DNA of 64,000 nt from JBHFEI01 sp041928815. GTDB lineage: Bacteria; Pseudomonadota; Alphaproteobacteria; Rhizobiales; Rhizobiaceae. Below the pieces are notes generated by a model. The model worked only from the letters and a program-made list of their open reading frames with translations. It was not told where the DNA came from and ran no database searches. A program made the position numbers and the translations under genes. Positions 36,585 to 44,196 of the stretch are shown in pieces; position 1 is the first letter of the stretch; each line of letters opens with the position of its first letter. The stretch covers positions 60,189 through 124,188 of the forward strand of contig NZ_JBHFEI010000013.1 of NCBI RefSeq assembly GCF_041928815.1. Reading direction: 5' to 3'.

Positions 36585-37699
36585 TGCGCCGGTCCCTCCT
36601 TGCCCTCGCCATCACCCTTCTGGCCGTCAACGGCGTCGCGGCGCAGGAAGGCGCCGTGCCGAGCGGCACCCTGCAGGAGGCGGCCGTTCCGGGCGTGCTC
36701 GCGCGGGTCGTCGACGCGGTGATCCGCCCCGGCTACCGCAGCTTCCACGCGGCCGCGGACGATCTGGAAAGGACGACGGCCGCCCTCTGCGAGGCGCCGT
36801 CCGCGGCATCGCTGGACGCGGCGAAATCGGCCTTTGCCGCCGCCGTCTCGCGCTGGTCGGAGATCGAGATCGTCCGCGACGGACCGGCGATCGCGCAAAA
36901 CCGCTTCGAGCGCCTGCTCTTCTATCCCGATCGCAAGGGAACGGGCCTGAAGCAGGTGCAGGCCGCGATCGCCAACCGGGACGAGACGGCGACCGCGCCG
37001 GCATCGCTTCGCGGCAAGAGCGTCGCCATGCAGGGACTGGGCGCGCTGGAATTCGTGCTTTACGGCAGCGGCGCGGAGGCGCTGCTTGGCGAGAAGCGCG
37101 GCTATCGCTGCCGCTACGGCGCGGCGATCGCCGGCAACATCGCGGCGATCGCCGGCGAGCTTGCCGCCGAATGGGACGCTCCCGACGGGGTGGGGAAGGC
37201 CTGGAAGGCGCCCGGCCCCGGCAATCCGCTGTTCCGCAGCGATGCGGAAGCCGTCACCGCCGTGCTCGGCATCATGGTCCATGGCGCCGAGACGGTGCGC
37301 GACCAGCGCATCCTGCCCTTCTATCGCGGCACGAAGGCCGGCACGCCGGACAAGGGCCGGCCGAAATCGGCGCTCTACTGGCGTTCGGGGCTGACGGTCG
37401 CCTCGCTCCACGGCAACATCGCCGGGCTCAGGCGCCTGTGGGAAACGGCCGACATGGCGCGCCTCGTCGAGCCCGGCTTCCAGTCGGTGGCGGGATCGGT
37501 CGATTTCCTGCTGAAGGCGCTCGACCGGTCGCTGGCTGAGGCGCCGCTGCCGGTGGAAGCGATGCTCGCCGACGCGGCCGAACGCCAGCGGCTCGATTTC
37601 GTCCTTCTGACCAGCCGCGACCTGATCGCGCGGCTGAACCGCGACTATGGCGGCGCGATCGGGCTCGGCGCCGGTTTCTCCTTCGCCGATGGCGACTGA
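36584..37699 (+). CDS. Second imelysin-family periplasmic protein
   Basis: A 371-aa exported protein with a signal peptide (MRRSLLALAITLLAVNGVAAQ) and an imelysin-like helical bundle (GYRSFHAAADDLERTTAALCEAP; MQGLGALEFVLYG). The motif QGLGALEFVL takes the place of GxHxxE, with the His missing, so metal binding would differ from the first imelysin. This matches the divergent second copy seen in such operons. Coupled to the DHOR gene by a TGATG overlap. Confidence 0.88.
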   Translation: MRRSLLALAITLLAVNGVAAQEGAVPSGTLQEAAVPGVLARVVDAVIRPGYRSFHAAADDLERTTAALCEAPSAASLDAAKSAFAAAVSRWSEIEIVRDGPAIAQNRFERLLFYPDRKGTGLKQVQAAIANRDETATAPASLRGKSVAMQGLGALEFVLYGSGAEALLGEKRGYRCRYGAAIAGNIAAIAGELAAEWDAPDGVGKAWKAPGPGNPLFRSDAEAVTAVLGIMVHGAETVRDQRILPFYRGTKAGTPDKGRPKSALYWRSGLTVASLHGNIAGLRRLWETADMARLVEPGFQSVAGSVDFLLKALDRSLAEAPLPVEAMLADAAERQRLDFVLLTSRDLIARLNRDYGGAIGLGAGFSFADGD

Positions 37700-37700
37700 G

Positions 37701-38792
37701 ATGACGGCGAAGGGGACGAGCGGGCTCACCGATCGCCGCAGCTTCCTCGCCATGGCGGGGGCGGCCTGGACGACATCCCTTTCCCCCCGCGCGGCCTTTG
37801 CCCTGTCGCGGACCGAAGCGGTCTTCGCCGCCGCGTTCATGGCGCCGGACGGCGGCTACGGCATCGCCACCGTCGCGGAAGAGGGTGCAATCATCAGCCG
37901 CGAGAGGTTGCCCGCCCGCGCCCATGGCCTGGCGTTCTCGGCCGCCACCGGCGACATCGTCGCCTTCGCCCGCAGGCCCGGCACGTTCGCCATGATCCTC
38001 GATCGCACGCGCCGACGCGCGCCGATCGTCATCACCGCCGCCGAGGGCCGGCACTTTTTCGGCCACGGCTGCTTCTCCGCCGACGGGCGCCTGCTCTATG
38101 CCACCGAGAACGACTTTTCCGAAGGGCGCGGCATGGTCGGCGTCTATGACGCGACCGACGCCTATGCGCGGATTGGCGAGTTCGCCTCTCACGGCATCGG
38201 CCCGCACGACATGACGCTGATGGAGGGCGGCCGCCTGCTGGCGATTGCCAATGGCGGCATCAGCACCCATCCCGATTTTGGCCGCACCAAGCTCAACCTC
38301 GACAGCATGGAGCCTTCGCTGAGCCTCGTCGACACGCGGACCGGCGCGCTCGTCGAGACGCACGGACTGCCGCCGGAACTCCGGCAACTGTCGACGCGCC
38401 ATCTCGATCTCGATGCGGACGGCCGGCTCTGGTTCGCCTGCCAGTACGAAGGCGCGCGCAACGATCTGCCGCCGCTGGTCGGCACGCTCCGGCGGGGAGA
38501 GGCGCCGGCCTTCGTCACCCTGCCGGATCCGGTGACGGAGAGCCTCGCCAATTATGTCGGCGCCATCGCCATCAACCGCGCGGAAAACCATGTCGGCCTG
38601 ACCTCGCCCAAGGGCGGCGCGCTCGTCGTCCTCGACGCGGCGAGCGGGCGGGTGCTTCAGACCCGAGCGCTGAAGGATGCCGCCGGCATCGCCCCGGCAC
38701 CCCATGGCCTTGCCGCCTCCTCCTATGACGGCCGCTTCGGCGGGACGCTGAGCCCGGTTGCCTGGGACCAGCACATCGTCCGCCTCGGCTGA
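37701..38792 (+). CDS. DUF1513 Tat-exported protein
   Basis: A 363-aa beta-propeller-like protein of family DUF1513. The N-terminus has a twin-arginine signal (DRRSFLAMAGAA) and so is exported folded, perhaps with a cofactor. FFGHGCFSADGRLLYATENDF, GIGPHDMTLMEGG, ANGGISTHPDFGR fit the family. ATG 37701 lies one base after the preceding stop; ATG 37689 is a possible overlapping start. It closes the iron-linked operon. Confidence 0.9.
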   Translation: MTAKGTSGLTDRRSFLAMAGAAWTTSLSPRAAFALSRTEAVFAAAFMAPDGGYGIATVAEEGAIISRERLPARAHGLAFSAATGDIVAFARRPGTFAMILDRTRRRAPIVITAAEGRHFFGHGCFSADGRLLYATENDFSEGRGMVGVYDATDAYARIGEFASHGIGPHDMTLMEGGRLLAIANGGISTHPDFGRTKLNLDSMEPSLSLVDTRTGALVETHGLPPELRQLSTRHLDLDADGRLWFACQYEGARNDLPPLVGTLRRGEAPAFVTLPDPVTESLANYVGAIAINRAENHVGLTSPKGGALVVLDAASGRVLQTRALKDAAGIAPAPHGLAASSYDGRFGGTLSPVAWDQHIVRLG

Positions 38793-38833
38793 GGCATCTT
38801 TCGAAAACACCGCGCTGCCCTATATGAACGCGC

Positions 38834-39289
38834 ATGTCGAAGCGCCTCTCCGTCACCCTCCTCTTCGTTGCCGCCGTCCTCGGCATCGGCATCCTGATCG
38901 GCTTCACCACGGCGCCCGGCGCCTGGTATGCCGGGCTTGAAAAACCCTCGTTCAACCCGCCGAACTGGATCTTCGGCCCGGCCTGGACGATCCTCTACGT
39001 CCTGATCGGCATCGCCGGCGCGCGGATCTTTCTCGACCATCGCCGCTCGGCGGCCATGCGCCTCTGGTTCGGGCAGATGGTCCTCAACTTCGCCTGGTCG
39101 CCGCTCTTCTTCGGCCTGCGCGACATCGCCGCCGGCCTGATCGTCATCCTGGCGCTTCTCGTCGCGATCATCGGCTTCATCGTCGCAAGCTGGCGCCGCG
39201 ACAGGATCGCCGCGCTGCTGTTCCTCCCCTATCTCGCCTGGGTCTCCTTCGCCACGCTGCTCAACCTGGCGATATTCCGCCTGAATTGA
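38834..39289 (+). CDS. tspO: TspO/MBR-family tryptophan-rich sensory protein
   Basis: A 151-aa protein with five TM helices, homologous to the mitochondrial translocator protein; it binds porphyrins and may act in tetrapyrrole or oxidative-stress signalling. WYAGLEKPSFNPPNWIFGPAWTILY and NFAWSPLFFGLRDI are characteristic. It starts 41 bases after the DUF1513 gene and might be read from the iron operon. Confidence 0.95.
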   Translation: MSKRLSVTLLFVAAVLGIGILIGFTTAPGAWYAGLEKPSFNPPNWIFGPAWTILYVLIGIAGARIFLDHRRSAAMRLWFGQMVLNFAWSPLFFGLRDIAAGLIVILALLVAIIGFIVASWRRDRIAALLFLPYLAWVSFATLLNLAIFRLN

Positions 39290-39367
39290 GCCGCCTGCAG
39301 GCTTGTTCCCCGCCGGCCGGCATGCAAGGGTCGGGGCTATGAGAGAACGGCCCGCACGGACCCGAGG

Positions 39368-39820
39368 ATGAACCCGACACGACACAGCGACTTCCGCACA
39401 CGCGTGCGCCGCAGCTTCGACAACCAGAAGGCCATGGCGCTTCTCGGTGCGGAACTGACCCGCATCAACCACGGCAGCGTCGAGATCGAGCTGCCCTTCG
39501 ACGAGAAGCTGACGCAGCAGCACGGCTTCCTGCATTCGGGCGTCATCGCCGCGGCGCTCGATGCCGCCGGCACCTATGCCGCCTATTCGATGCTCGATCC
39601 GGAAGCCTCGATCCTGACCATCGAGTTCAAGGTCAACCTGATGTCGCCGGGGCGCGGCGAGCGGTTCCTGTTTCGTGGCGAGGTGACGAAGCCCGGCTCG
39701 ACCATCATCGTGTCCGACGGGCGCGGCTATGCGATCACGCCGGATGGGCCAGCCAAGCTGATCGCCTCGATGACCGGGACGATGATGGTGATCCGCGGGC
39801 GCGAGGACATTGCGGGATGA
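39368..39820 (+). CDS. PaaI-family hotdog thioesterase
   Basis: A 150-aa acyl-CoA thioesterase-like protein. The hotdog motif QHGFLHSGVIAAALDAAGTYAAYS is clear, as are TIEFKVNLMSPGRG and a C-terminal strand GYAITPDGPAKLIASMTGTMM. GAGG precedes the ATG. The stop overlaps the nucleosidase start by 4 bases (ATGA). Substrate unknown. Confidence 0.92.
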   Translation: MNPTRHSDFRTRVRRSFDNQKAMALLGAELTRINHGSVEIELPFDEKLTQQHGFLHSGVIAAALDAAGTYAAYSMLDPEASILTIEFKVNLMSPGRGERFLFRGEVTKPGSTIIVSDGRGYAITPDGPAKLIASMTGTMMVIRGREDIAG

Positions 39821-40458
39821 CGGTCGAGACGAAAACGGTCGCCGGCAAACGGCTGCTTTACGTGATGGCGGCGGAGGCGGAATACGGCCCGCATCTGAAA
39901 TCCCGCTTCACGCCGCTGATGACCGGCGTCGGCCCGGTCGAGGCGGCGGTCGTGCTGACGCGCGCGCTCTGCGACCTCGAGCACGGCGGCAAACGGCCCG
40001 ATCTCGTCGTCTCGCTCGGCTCGGCCGGCTCGGCGACGCTGGAACAGACGGAGGTTTATCAGGCGATCTCGGTCGGCTACCGCGACATGGACGCCTCGCC
40101 GCTCGGCTTCAAGAAGGGCGCCACGCCGTTTCTCGACCTGCCGGCGATCCTCGACCTGCCGCTGCGCGTGCCGGGCGTGCCGGAAGCGCGGTTGTCGACC
40201 GGGGCGAACATCGTCACCGGCGCGACCTATGCGACGATCGACGCCGACATGGTGGAGATGGAGACCTATGCGCTGCTGCGCGCCTGCCAGGCTTTCGGCG
40301 TGCCGCTGGTCGGCCTGCGCGGCATTTCCGACGGCAGGGAAGAACTGAAGCATGTCGGCGACTGGACGGAATATCTCCATGTCATCGACGAGAAGATGGC
40401 GGCCGTGGTCGACCGGCTGGAGGCGGCCGTCGCCGGCGGCGAGATCCGTCTCGGATAA
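39817..40458 (+). CDS. mtnN: 5'-methylthioadenosine/S-adenosylhomocysteine nucleosidase
   Basis: Cleaves the glycosidic bond of MTA and SAH, recycling SAM by-products. The 213-aa phosphorylase-fold protein has MTGVGPVEAAVVLTRAL, LVVSLGSAGSA, DMVEMETYALLRACQAFG and RGISDGREEL (catalytic Asp). It is a little shorter than E. coli MtnN and belongs to a variant seen in rhizobia, so exact specificity is moderately sure. Coupled to the thioesterase. Confidence 0.82.
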   Translation: MTVETKTVAGKRLLYVMAAEAEYGPHLKSRFTPLMTGVGPVEAAVVLTRALCDLEHGGKRPDLVVSLGSAGSATLEQTEVYQAISVGYRDMDASPLGFKKGATPFLDLPAILDLPLRVPGVPEARLSTGANIVTGATYATIDADMVEMETYALLRACQAFGVPLVGLRGISDGREELKHVGDWTEYLHVIDEKMAAVVDRLEAAVAGGEIRLG

Positions 40459-40523
40459 AGCCGCGCCGTCTGCCATCGGGCGAAGGCGGGGCGATCCGTG
40501 CCTCCCCGCCTGCGCCATGACCG

Positions 40524-41279
40524 TCAGCTGAGCACGATGCCGCCGTCGACATTAAGCGTCTGGCCGGTGACGAAGGCCGCATCGTCCGAGGCGAGGAAGG
40601 CCACCGCGCCGACCACGTCCTCCGGATCGCCGATGCGGCGCAGCGCCGTCTTGTCCTGCCACATCTTGCGGATCGCGGGATCGTCGAGGTTGACGCGGCC
40701 CATGTCGGTCATGATGATGCCGGGGCAGACGCAGTTCGCCGTGATGCCGTCGACGCCGACCTCCTGCGCCAGCACGCGGGTGAAGCCCATGACAGCCGCC
40801 TTCGAGGCGGAGTAGTGCGCCTGTTCCGGCGCGCCATGCTTGCCGCCGATCGAGGCGATATTGACGATGCGGCCGTATTTCGCCGCCTTCATCATCGGCA
40901 GCACGGACTGGACGACAAGGAAGGTGCCCTTGGCGTTCACGTCCATGACGCTGTCCCAGTATTCCTCCTTGAGACCGTCGACCTCGCCGGCGATCAGGAT
41001 GCCGGCATTGTTGACGACGGCGTCGAGATGGCCGAACGCCGCCTTGATCTCGGCCGCCATCGCCTCAACCTCGGTCTTGCTGCTGACATCGGCAAGCACC
41101 GTCAGCGCCTTGCGGCCGAGGCCCTCGATCTCGCTCGCCACCTCGGCCAGCACGTCCTTCTGCCGGGCAATGTCATTGATGGCGACGTCGTAGCCGCGCT
41201 TCGCCATGCCGACGGCGATCGCCTTGCCGATGCCGCGGCTGGCGCCGGTGACGAGAACGGTGCGTGTTGCTTCGCTCAT
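40524..41279 (-). CDS. SDR-family oxidoreductase (3-ketoacyl-ACP/polyol dehydrogenase-like)
   Basis: A 251-aa classical short-chain dehydrogenase. TGASRGIGKAIA (cofactor binding), NNAGIL, and the catalytic Ser/Tyr/Lys in SIGGKHGAPEQAHYSASKA are all present. It is the last gene of the sugar/polyol catabolic operon; ATG 41279 (MSEATRTVLVTG) is chosen since upstream sequence belongs to a palindromic repeat. It probably oxidises a hydroxyl of the substrate with NAD(P). Confidence 0.92.
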   Translation of the reverse strand: MSEATRTVLVTGASRGIGKAIAVGMAKRGYDVAINDIARQKDVLAEVASEIEGLGRKALTVLADVSSKTEVEAMAAEIKAAFGHLDAVVNNAGILIAGEVDGLKEEYWDSVMDVNAKGTFLVVQSVLPMMKAAKYGRIVNIASIGGKHGAPEQAHYSASKAAVMGFTRVLAQEVGVDGITANCVCPGIIMTDMGRVNLDDPAIRKMWQDKTALRRIGDPEDVVGAVAFLASDDAAFVTGQTLNVDGGIVLS

Positions 41280-41298
41280 GGGGTGTCTCCTCGAGATC

Positions 41299-41395
41299 AG
41301 GCATTTCCAGCCGAAGCGTCTTCGTTTCGGCGTCGGACAATGCGGCAAGAACAAAAACAGGGCGCATGTCGGGCGATCCCATCGCCGGACATGCT
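41299..41395. repeat. Palindromic intergenic repeat, copy B
   Basis: Aligns along its length with copy A at 26908–27012: GCATTTCCAG-CGAAGCG near the left end, an AATGCG and AAGAAC middle, and a GGCGATCCCATCGCC hairpin before GGACATGC at the right end. It sits between the two SDR genes of the catabolic operon, so it is transcribed. Confidence 0.7.
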
Positions 41396-41402
41396 TCGGA
41401 CT

Positions 41403-42170
41403 CTACATGGCCGTGTAGCCGCCATCGACCGTCAGCACCGTGCCGGTGATGTAGCTCGACGCGTCGGAGGCGAGAAACAGCACGGCATTGGCGATCTCGC
41501 GCGGCGCGCCGAGGCGGCCCATCGGCGTCATCCGCATCCAGGTGCCGAACCATTCCTCGTTCGAGCGGCCGCGCAGCGTCAGTTCGGTACCGACATAACC
41601 GGGCGCCACCGCATTGACCCGCACGCCGCACTTCGCCCATTCGACGGCGAGCGATTTGGTCAGGAGGTTCACGCCGGCCTTGGCGGCATTGTAGGAGACC
41701 TGCGGCTGCGGAAAGACCGTCACCTCGCCGCAGATCGACGAGATGTTGACGATCGCCCCCCTGCTCCGCGCCACCATGCCGCGCCCGAAGGCCTGCGAGC
41801 AGTGGAAGACGCCGCCAAGATCGATGTCGAGCACCGACTGCCAGTCCTCCGGGCTCATCTCCAGCGCCGAGGCGTTGCGGACGATGCCGGCATTGTTGAT
41901 GAGGATATCGACCTCGCCCTCGTCCGCGCCAATCCTCTCGACGGAAGCGGCGACGCCGGCCCGGTCGGTGACGTCGAGGAAGGTGAAGCTGGCGGCGCCA
42001 CCGGCGTCGCGGATCGCCGCGACGACGACGGCGCCCTCCGCCTCGTCGCGGTCGGCGATGACGAGGCGGGCGCCGGATTCCGCCAGCCGCTCGGCGATCG
42101 CCCGGCCGATGCCGCGCGCCGCCCCGGTGACGACGGCAAGCCTGCCGTCGAGCCTGAAATCTCCGCTCAT
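41403..42170 (-). CDS. SDR-family oxidoreductase (polyol dehydrogenase-like)
   Basis: A 255-aa short-chain dehydrogenase with TGAARGIGRAIA, NNAGIVRNAS, ISSICGEVTVFPQPQVSYNAAKAG (catalytic Ser, Tyr, Lys) and the C-terminal GTVLTVDGGYTAM. The sequence style resembles sugar-alcohol dehydrogenases of ABC-linked polyol operons. It starts 4 bases after the FGGY kinase stop. It probably makes the ketose that the kinase or the Aco-like complex acts on. Confidence 0.92.
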   Translation of the reverse strand: MSGDFRLDGRLAVVTGAARGIGRAIAERLAESGARLVIADRDEAEGAVVVAAIRDAGGAASFTFLDVTDRAGVAASVERIGADEGEVDILINNAGIVRNASALEMSPEDWQSVLDIDLGGVFHCSQAFGRGMVARSRGAIVNISSICGEVTVFPQPQVSYNAAKAGVNLLTKSLAVEWAKCGVRVNAVAPGYVGTELTLRGRSNEEWFGTWMRMTPMGRLGAPREIANAVLFLASDASSYITGTVLTVDGGYTAM

Positions 42171-42174
42171 GCCG

Positions 42175-43680
42175 TCATGCCCCTTTGCCGATGTCGCGCA
42201 CGGCCTTCAGCGCCGGGTAGAGCGCCAGATACTGCTCGTAGATCTCGTTGTAGAGAGCCATTTCGCGCGGGCGCGGCTCGATGCGCTTGCCCGGCCGCAC
42301 CATCGCCTCGATGCCCTCATCGATCGTGGCGAAATGGCCGGCGCCATGGGCGGCGAGCACCGCCGAGCCGACCGAGGGCGCATCGCGCGAGGCGGGCACG
42401 CAGACCGGCAGGCCGGCGGTATCGGCATGGATCTGCAGCCAGAGATCGGACGCGCTGGCGCCGCCGCCGACCGTGATTTCGGCGCCGCGATAGCCGGCCT
42501 TGCCCATCGCGTCGAGGATGGCGCGGGTGCCGAAGCCGATCCCTTCCATGATGGCGCGGAAGACATGGTGCGGCTCGTGCGCCAGCGTCAGGCCGACGAT
42601 CGCGCCGCGTGACAGCGGATCGGTATAGGGCGTGCGGTTGCCCTGGAAATGGTCCTGCACGATCAGCCCGTCGCAGCCGGGTTCGAGCGCCTGCGCCTTG
42701 CGGTTCAGCTCGTCGAGGTCCATCGTGCCGTTCATCATCCGGCCGAGCCAGGCGATGATCGAGCCGGTGGAGGTCTGCCCGCCCTCGACGATGTAGCGGC
42801 CGGGATAGACGCAGTCGCGATAGGTGCCCCAGACGCCGGGCGCGTTGAGCGGCGTCTCCGAGACGCCGAACTGCAGGTGCGAGGAGCCGGTGATCAGCGC
42901 CAGCTGGCCGGGTTTCGCCACGCCGAGGCCGATCATGCCGATCAGCGCGTCGGCGCCGCCCTGCACCAGCTTCACCTTCGTCGACAGGCCGAGCTCGGCG
43001 GCCGCATTCGCGGAAATCGGACCGACGACCTCACCGGGGGCGACGATGCGGGCCGGCCATTTCGTCAGGAGTTCGGGAATGCTGAGCTTCTCGACCATGG
43101 TCGCCGCCCAGCCGCCGCGATCGGTCTGGTAGTGCCAGCGCAGCGTGACGTTGTTGAGGCTGGCGGCGCGCTCGCCGGTAAGCCGCAGTGTCATGAAATC
43201 CTGGTATTCGCAGATCGTGTGGGCCGCCTTGAAGATCTCCGGCTCGTTGCGGGCGATCCACAGCGCCTTCGGGATCATCCATTCGGCCGAGACCGGGCCG
43301 CGACCGCCGCCATTGACGATCAGCGCGTCGTCGCCGGTGGCAAGCACGGCGTCCGCCTCCCGGTTGGCGCGGACATCCATCCAGATGATCGCCGGGCGCA
43401 GCGCGCGTCCATCCTTGTCAAGCGCGACCACGGTGCAGCTCGTCGTCGCCATGGCGATCGATTCGATATCGCCGGGATCGATGCCGGCCTCGGCGATCGC
43501 GCCTTTCGAGGCGGTGACGAAGGAACGCCACCAGTCCTCCGGATCCTGCTCGGCGCGGGCACCGGCGGAAAATTTCGTCTCGTAGGGCACGGCGACGCTG
43601 CCGAGGCAGTTGCCGGCGAGATCATAGACGCGGGCGCGCAGGCTCTCGGTGCCGCCATCCGCCGTCAGGAAATAAGCCAT
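42175..43680 (-). CDS. FGGY-family carbohydrate kinase
   Basis: A 501-aa sugar kinase of the ASKHA fold. The N-terminus has LTADGGTESLRARVYDLAGN (ATP loop) and GARAEQDPEDWW; IIWMDVRANREAD, VQGGADALIGMIGLGVA and EITVGGGASASDLWLQIHAD (C-terminal signature region) follow. It belongs to the pentulose/tetritol kinase-like branch, but substrate cannot be told. A short palindromic repeat separates it from the AhpD-like gene. Confidence 0.93.
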   Translation of the reverse strand: MAYFLTADGGTESLRARVYDLAGNCLGSVAVPYETKFSAGARAEQDPEDWWRSFVTASKGAIAEAGIDPGDIESIAMATTSCTVVALDKDGRALRPAIIWMDVRANREADAVLATGDDALIVNGGGRGPVSAEWMIPKALWIARNEPEIFKAAHTICEYQDFMTLRLTGERAASLNNVTLRWHYQTDRGGWAATMVEKLSIPELLTKWPARIVAPGEVVGPISANAAAELGLSTKVKLVQGGADALIGMIGLGVAKPGQLALITGSSHLQFGVSETPLNAPGVWGTYRDCVYPGRYIVEGGQTSTGSIIAWLGRMMNGTMDLDELNRKAQALEPGCDGLIVQDHFQGNRTPYTDPLSRGAIVGLTLAHEPHHVFRAIMEGIGFGTRAILDAMGKAGYRGAEITVGGGASASDLWLQIHADTAGLPVCVPASRDAPSVGSAVLAAHGAGHFATIDEGIEAMVRPGKRIEPRPREMALYNEIYEQYLALYPALKAVRDIGKGA

Positions 43681-43743
43681 CCCGTTTCCTCCTCCTTCGA
43701 AGCGCGTTCAGCCCTCGGACCGGCGCTTCAAGTTCTTCTTTTC

Positions 43744-43787
43744 AGCATGATCGGATCGATCCTCGCTTCACCCGGTCGGATCATGCT
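43744..43787. repeat. Palindromic intergenic repeat, copy C (AGCATGATC family)
   Basis: Nine-base inverted arms AGCATGATC (43744–43752) and GATCATGCT (43779–43787) enclose GC-rich sequence. The form matches the abundant rhizobial AGCATGATC palindrome, which I know from many Rhizobiales intergenic regions. It lies between the AhpD-like gene and the kinase. Confidence 0.7.
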
Positions 43788-43839
43788 CAGGCTCGCCGCA
43801 TGGGGACCGGAACCGGCCCCCTGCGACGTGTCGTCCTCG

Positions 43840-44178
43840 TTACTGCTGCAAGGCCCGGAAAATTTCCAACGCCTTGGCGCCGTACATCACCGAGGGGCCG
43901 CCGCCCATCTCGACGGCGACTTCCAGCGCCTCGACCAGATCGGCTTCCTTCGCGCCGTGCTTCAGCGCGCCGTCGAGATGATAGACGATGCAGTCCTCGC
44001 AGCCCTTGGTCACGGCGATCGCCGCGGCGATCAGCTCCTTCTGGGCGGCGGTGAAGCTGCCGGCGGCCGTCGCCGCCTTGCTCACCTTCGAGAAGCCGCC
44101 GAAAAGCTCGGGGCTCGCTTTTGCAAACGTGCCGATGCGGCGCTGCGCATCTTTCAGTTGGTCCCTGGCGTCTGCCAT
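43840..44178 (-). CDS. Carboxymuconolactone decarboxylase (AhpD-like) family protein
   Basis: A 112-aa all-helical protein with the AhpD redox signature: TKGCEDCIVYHLDGALKHG, Cys60-x2-Cys63 and His67. Such proteins pass electrons between lipoyl groups and peroxidases in mycobacterial AhpD. Here it lies directly next to an E2 with two lipoyl domains, so thiol/lipoyl exchange is a natural guess. It could alternatively be a ring-cleavage family member. Confidence 0.93.
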   Translation of the reverse strand: MADARDQLKDAQRRIGTFAKASPELFGGFSKVSKAATAAGSFTAAQKELIAAAIAVTKGCEDCIVYHLDGALKHGAKEADLVEALEVAVEMGGGPSVMYGAKALEIFRALQQ

Positions 44179-44196
44179 GTCCTGTTCCTCCGATTG

